Positions 60,208-64,000 of a stretch of 64,000 bases of DNA are shown here, piece after piece. This DNA comes from Alphaproteobacteria bacterium. GTDB taxonomy: Bacteria > Pseudomonadota > Alphaproteobacteria > Rs-D84. Both the position numbers and the translations under genes were made by a program. The notes under the pieces were generated by a model. That model did no database searches. It worked only from the letters and a program-made list of their open reading frames with translations, and was not told the DNA's origin. Positions within the stretch are counted from its first letter, which is position 1; each line of letters opens with the position of its first letter. Location of the stretch: contig SUUM01000002.1 of the NCBI GenBank assembly GCA_015062525.1, positions 18,964 through 82,963 on the forward strand. The letters run 5' to 3'.

Positions 60208-60789
60208 ATGAAAGTTATTTTGACAGAAAAAATCACAAAATTGGGCAACATCGGCGACACAGTCGAAGTGAAAACAGGTTATGCACGCAACTATCTGTTG
60301 CCAAACGGCAAAGCGATGCGTTTCACACGTGAAAATGTTGCCTTGTTCGAAGCGAAAAAGGCTGAATTGACAGCACGCCAAGAAGCGGCGAAAAAGAACG
60401 CAGAAGCAAACGTTGACGCGGTCAAGAATGCAAAACTGCACATGATTCGCCAGGCTGGTGACACGGGTCAGTTGTATGGTTCTGTATCAACACGTGATAT
60501 TGCACGTACGTTGAAAGAGGTTGCAAACGTTTCCGTTGAATCCGCCCAGGTTTTGTTGGGTGCCCCAATTAAATCTGTTGGTGCGTTTGATACAACAATT
60601 GCGTTGCATCCAGATGTTATCGTTCCTGTTAAGATTTATGTCGCTCAGACCCAGGACGAAATTGATGCATTGGTTGCGGGTAAATCTTTGACATTCGGCA
60701 CCAAAAAGGTTGAAGAAGTTGTCGAAGAAGCGCCAGTCGCCGAAGTTGCAACAGAAGAAGTTGTTGCTGAAACAACCGACGCAGAATAA
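60208..60789 (+). CDS. rplI: 50S ribosomal protein L9
   Basis: A 193-residue bL9: MKVILTEKITKLGNIGDTVEVKTGYARNYLLPNGKA, the long connecting helix (AKKAELTARQEAAKKNAEANVDA) and a C-domain. The last 40 residues (VEEVVEEAPVAEVATEEVVAETTDAE) form an acidic extension beyond the usual 150-residue length, as in some alphaproteobacteria. L9 reaches toward the neighbouring ribosome and limits frameshifting. Confidence 0.96.
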   Translation: MKVILTEKITKLGNIGDTVEVKTGYARNYLLPNGKAMRFTRENVALFEAKKAELTARQEAAKKNAEANVDAVKNAKLHMIRQAGDTGQLYGSVSTRDIARTLKEVANVSVESAQVLLGAPIKSVGAFDTTIALHPDVIVPVKIYVAQTQDEIDALVAGKSLTFGTKKVEEVVEEAPVAEVATEEVVAETTDAE

Positions 60790-60810
60790 TTCTGTTGAAT
60801 TAAAGACAAT

Positions 60811-60838
60811 AAAAATCCCCTGATTGGGGGATTTTTTT
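60811..60838 (+). terminator. Terminator of rpsF-rpsR-rplI
   Basis: AAAAATCCCC/GGGGGATTTTTTT with loop TGATT. Confidence 0.9.
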
Positions 60839-60900
60839 ATTGTTTATAATTTTGGATTTATTGTATTATCATCCGTGCATATTATTCGGGGGATTTTGAA

Positions 60901-63507
60901 ATGAAATATACAGGTTTAACAAATGCCGAAGTAATCGCCAGTCGCGCTAAATATGGCAACAACGAAATGCCACGACCTAAATTAAAATCTGCGTGGCAAT
61001 TTTTTTTCGAGGTTTTCCAAGACAAATTAAACATCGTCTTGTTGATTATGATGTGTATGTTTATCGTGTTGTCTGCATTCGGCTATGGCAGTGTATTCGA
61101 AGCCGCCGGCATAGGTATCGTTTTGTTGGTGGTGGCCATCACCACTGTTGCCAGTAAATTAAAGGGGCAACGCAGTGCCGAAGATTTGCGCATTAAATCG
61201 TCAATGTTATATGCCGACGTTATGCGCAACGGCGTGCTCGTTCATATTCCCGCAACCGAAGTTGTGGTGGACGACATTGTGATTTTGCGCGCAGGCGAAA
61301 TGATTTGTGCGGATGGCTATGTTGTCGATGGCGCGATTGCGGTTAATAATGCAATTTTAAATGGCGAAAGTGATGAATGTGAAAAAACGCCTGTCCCGTC
61401 TGATTTTGTTTATAATCGCGATGCAAAAATTTCTGGTGATACATACATTGATGCACACAGTGTTTTTTCCGGCACGACGGTGTTAAGTGGCGAATGTGCA
61501 ATGCGTGTTGCGCGTGTTGGTGGCTCGACAGAAAATGCTAAAATTATGGCGACGTTGCATTCAATTGATGGGGTTAAAACAACTTTGCAAATTCAACTGG
61601 ATAACCTGGCGGATAAAATCAGCAAGATTGGTTCTGTATGTGCCACGATAATTTTCTTGGTATTGCTGTTTGTAAATATTCATTCGTCTGGTCTGGCTGC
61701 GGACGCTTCAATGTTGTATATGGTGTTCAGCGCATTGACAGTGGCGCTGACTATATTTGTTGCCGCCGTCCCCGAAGGTTTGCCGTTTATCATTGGAATT
61801 ATCACGGGACAAAATGTTTCGACCATGATAAAGAACAACATCTTGGCAAAAAATCCGAACAAGATACCTGAATCCGGCAACATTCAGATTCTGTGTACAG
61901 ATAAAACAGGAACGCTAACGCGCGGTATTATTGAACCGGTTCATAATTTTACCGGCGACGGTACTGATATTGGTTTTGATGGCGCGTTGGGTGGCGTGAT
62001 TGCGGATGCATTCTTGGAAAATATTGCCTTAACATCTGGGGCAACATACGGTTCGGATGGAACAATAATTGGTGGAAATTTAACTGGGCGTGCATTGCTG
62101 ACCGCTGTTGCGCCGGTTGCCCAACAAATAACCCAGATTCAGTCTGAGGTTCCGGTGCTGGAACGCATTGTGTTCAACAGCGCGAATAAATTTTCGGCTG
62201 TGCGCACGGCCGATGTATCCTGTTATCTTGGCGCGCCCGAGGTTGTTTTATCCCACGCAAAATATTATCTGGACGAAACCGGTAATATTGTTCCCTTAAA
62301 TCACAATATGATTGCAGAATTAATAAAACAAAATGCATCGCGTGCAATGCGCCTGGTTGCAACCGCGTACAGCACGTCATGGGCAACGGATGAAAAATTG
62401 CCGGACGATTTAGTCCTGATTTCCATTGTTGCCATGCGCGACCAGGTTCGCCCCGGCGTATCCGATGTTGTTGCGTCGCTGCGAAAATCCGGTGTAAATG
62501 TTATGATGATAACCGGTGACATTTTGGATACGGCGCGTGCGATTGCGCGTGATTGCGGAATAATCTGTACCGACGATGATATTGCGATGACGGCGTCCGA
62601 ACTGGATGAAATGTCGGACGATATGGCAAAATCCATCCTGCCGCGTATCAAGGTTATTGCCCGCGCAACCCCAGACACAAAATTACGTGTTGTAAAATTG
62701 GCGCAAAGCCTGAATTTATGCATTGGTATGTGTGGCGACGGCACCAATGATGCCCCCGCATTAAAGCGCGCTGACGTTGGTTTCGCGATGGGTGATGGTA
62801 CCGACGTATGCAAAGAATCGGGCGACATTATCATCACAGATAATAACTTTTTATCAATTGCGAAATGTATATTGTTGGGGCGTACTTTTGTTCACAATGT
62901 CATTAACTTTTTGAAATTCCAATTGCCGATTAATTTTTCGCTGGTGATTTTAAGTATCTTGTTCCCGCTGATGTTTGGATTTGATGCATTCACCGCAGTC
63001 CAGATATTAATTGTGAACATTGTTATGGACAGTTTAAATTCCCTGGCATTTGGTGGCGAACCGTCGCGTCCCGAATACATGTCTGAACCCGCCCAGGGCA
63101 AAGATGCGCCATTATTGTCGCGTCCTGTTTTGGCTCAGGTTGCCTGGACAACGGTCGGCTTTGTTTGTGTATTTGGGGTATTGGCATCTCCAATGGTTCG
63201 TCCGATTTTTGAAACCCCCGACGTGTATATGTCGGCGCGATTTGCATTGTTGGTAATTATGGCAATTATGAATGGATTCTGTGTACGTGTTGATGGATTT
63301 AATATATTTAATCGCCTGCGTACGAATCCGATGTTTTTGGCGGTGGCATTTGGTGTTGTTGCGTGCACTGTATTGTGTGTATCCTTTGGTGGGGCGGTAT
63401 TACAGTTGTCGCCATTGGACGCGTCCCAGTGGTTGGTTATATTGTGCCTGTCGCTATTAATTATTCCGATAAACTTTGTTCGAGTGGTGTTTATTCAGGC
63501 AAAATAG
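60901..63507 (+). CDS. Calcium-type P-ATPase (P2 family)
   Basis: An 868-residue cation pump. The actuator domain has LNGESDECEKTP (TGES-like), membrane helix 4 has AAVPEGLP (the PEGL calcium-binding motif), and phosphorylation is at DKTGTLT (Asp334). The hinge MCGDGTNDAPALKRADVGFAMG and C-terminal helices with IVMDSLNSLAFGGEP complete it. PEGLP and NxxxD in helix 6 fit Ca2+ or Mn2+ export, of the PMCA/SERCA-like kind. Ribosome-binding site GGGGGA. No regulatory calmodulin-type tail. Its last codons overlap an open frame that continues into an rph remnant. Confidence 0.9.
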   Translation: MKYTGLTNAEVIASRAKYGNNEMPRPKLKSAWQFFFEVFQDKLNIVLLIMMCMFIVLSAFGYGSVFEAAGIGIVLLVVAITTVASKLKGQRSAEDLRIKSSMLYADVMRNGVLVHIPATEVVVDDIVILRAGEMICADGYVVDGAIAVNNAILNGESDECEKTPVPSDFVYNRDAKISGDTYIDAHSVFSGTTVLSGECAMRVARVGGSTENAKIMATLHSIDGVKTTLQIQLDNLADKISKIGSVCATIIFLVLLFVNIHSSGLAADASMLYMVFSALTVALTIFVAAVPEGLPFIIGIITGQNVSTMIKNNILAKNPNKIPESGNIQILCTDKTGTLTRGIIEPVHNFTGDGTDIGFDGALGGVIADAFLENIALTSGATYGSDGTIIGGNLTGRALLTAVAPVAQQITQIQSEVPVLERIVFNSANKFSAVRTADVSCYLGAPEVVLSHAKYYLDETGNIVPLNHNMIAELIKQNASRAMRLVATAYSTSWATDEKLPDDLVLISIVAMRDQVRPGVSDVVASLRKSGVNVMMITGDILDTARAIARDCGIICTDDDIAMTASELDEMSDDMAKSILPRIKVIARATPDTKLRVVKLAQSLNLCIGMCGDGTNDAPALKRADVGFAMGDGTDVCKESGDIIITDNNFLSIAKCILLGRTFVHNVINFLKFQLPINFSLVILSILFPLMFGFDAFTAVQILIVNIVMDSLNSLAFGGEPSRPEYMSEPAQGKDAPLLSRPVLAQVAWTTVGFVCVFGVLASPMVRPIFETPDVYMSARFALLVIMAIMNGFCVRVDGFNIFNRLRTNPMFLAVAFGVVACTVLCVSFGGAVLQLSPLDASQWLVILCLSLLIIPINFVRVVFIQAK

Positions 63508-63728
63508 GATTGTGGCATGGTGATTTGTTTCTGAATTTAGATTTTCAAGAAGGTTGCGATGCGGAAATGGATTCAAATTTTGTTATGCCTGGGGATTGGC
63601 GCTTTATTGAAATCCGGGCAACGGGCGAACAACACCCATTTGCGTCAGAACAATTACTGGGACAAATGCAGATGGCAAAATCTGAATATCAAAAATTAAT
63701 AGATTTACAAAAACAGATATTGGAATAA
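63504..63728 (+). pseudogene. rph: Truncated RNase PH (rph) remnant
   Basis: Starting at the last bases of the P-ATPase gene, in another frame, the translation KIGLWHGDLFLNLDFQEGC, then DAEMDSNFVMPGDWRFIEIRA and EQHPFASEQLLGQM matches the last 75 residues of RNase PH (compare LDLxYxEDSxAxVDxNVVMTGxGxFVEVQGTAE). The first two thirds of the gene are missing, and the conserved QGTAE is changed to RATGE. No start with a good ribosome-binding site is present. It is probably the leftover of an rph gene cut by a rearrangement that joined it to the ATPase. Confidence 0.75.
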
Positions 63729-63788
63729 AAAATCATGAAAATAATGCTTGCATTATCTGAAAATCTATGTCAATATATACCACGCAAT

Positions 63789-63865
63789 GCGAGCGTAGCT
63801 CAGTTGGCTAGAGCGCAACCTTGCCAAGGTTGAGGTCGAGGGTTCGAGCCCCTTTGCTCGCACCA
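63789..63865 (+). tRNA. tRNA-Gly (anticodon GCC)
   Basis: 77-nt cloverleaf starting GCGAGCGTAGCTCAG, anticodon loop CTTGCCAAG, T-arm GGTTCGAGCC, encoded CCA. Confidence 0.96.
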
Positions 63866-63877
63866 AAGTTAAAATGT

Positions 63878-63962
63878 TAGAAATCCAACACTTTTGTTGG
63901 ATTTTTATTTTTGGGTTTGGAACATACCAAATTACAGAAAACCCTAGAAATCCAACACTTTT
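63878..63962 (+). repeat. 18-bp direct repeat after tRNA-Gly
   Basis: TAGAAATCCAACACTTTT occurs at 63878-63895 and 63945-63962. The first copy is part of the terminator stem. Confidence 0.85.
63882..63907 (+). terminator. Terminator of tRNA-Gly
   Basis: ATCCAAC/GTTGGAT stem with a T-rich loop and a following T-run. Confidence 0.85.
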
Positions 63963-64000
63963 AATTTTCACTTTCTTCAAAAAACAAAGGGGTGAAAAAT

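Noticed and set aside
63765..63980. Minus-strand ORF opposite tRNA-Gly
   Set aside because: Its core is the antisense of the tRNA (RAKGLEPSTSTLARLR), a well-known false ORF.

Overview
The window looks like chromosomal DNA of an alphaproteobacterium. The strongest marker is a CcrM-type GANTC adenine methyltransferase. An olsB-plsC ornithine-lipid pair and a secE-nusG-rplKAJL-rpoBC cluster headed by tRNA-Trp agree with this. Scattered pieces of a VirB-type secretion system, tandem virB6 paralogues, many palindromic intergenic repeats and few transport or biosynthetic genes suggest a small-genome, host-associated lineage (gut RF32-like or Rickettsiales-like). That placement is inference.

Layout. 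1-3.7 kb: two VirB6-like membrane proteins and a cysteine-rich secreted protein. 3.7-6.1 kb: infC with a probable AUU start, a UDG-like protein without iron-sulfur ligands, pal, rpsU and tRNA-Ala. 6.2-11.3 kb: a hydrolase, an MsbA-like ABC transporter, an unknown protein and a DUF1015 protein. 11.3-15.7 kb: two small conserved proteins, a 45-residue membrane peptide, archaeal/eukaryotic-type proS and olsB-plsC. 15.8-16.0 kb: a structured RNA candidate with its own promoter and terminator, in front of a five-gene glycan operon (16.1-20.6 kb). 20.6-26.4 kb: mltB, an outer-membrane barrel, hemW and an M13 peptidase. 26.4-27.6 kb: a non-coding repeat array with about 365-bp units. 27.6-32.3 kb: virB10, virB9 and virB8. 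32.4-45.8 kb: tRNA-Trp, the ribosomal protein/RNA polymerase cluster, rpmF and plsX. 45.8-50.8 kb: an orphan mraZ with four operator-like repeats, two unknown genes, ccrM, nrdR and slt. 51-57 kb: lysS with an attenuator-like leader, a possible RelA/SpoT-fold protein, a cold-shock protein, a glycosyltransferase and a papain-like secreted protein. 57-63.9 kb: parC, rpsF-rpsR-rplI, a calcium-type P-ATPase, a truncated rph remnant and tRNA-Gly.

How the genes work together. Envelope functions dominate the accessory part: a VirB core whose VirB9 carries a SPOR-like domain and whose VirB10 has a cysteine-rich tail, peptidoglycan enzymes (MltB, Slt, two possible NlpC-like proteins), Pal, ornithine lipids and surface glycan enzymes. 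Several genes have a good promoter whose -10 box ends 7-12 nt before the ATG and no Shine-Dalgarno sequence, so leaderless mRNAs may be common here. I saw no rRNA gene, CRISPR array, transposase or integrase.
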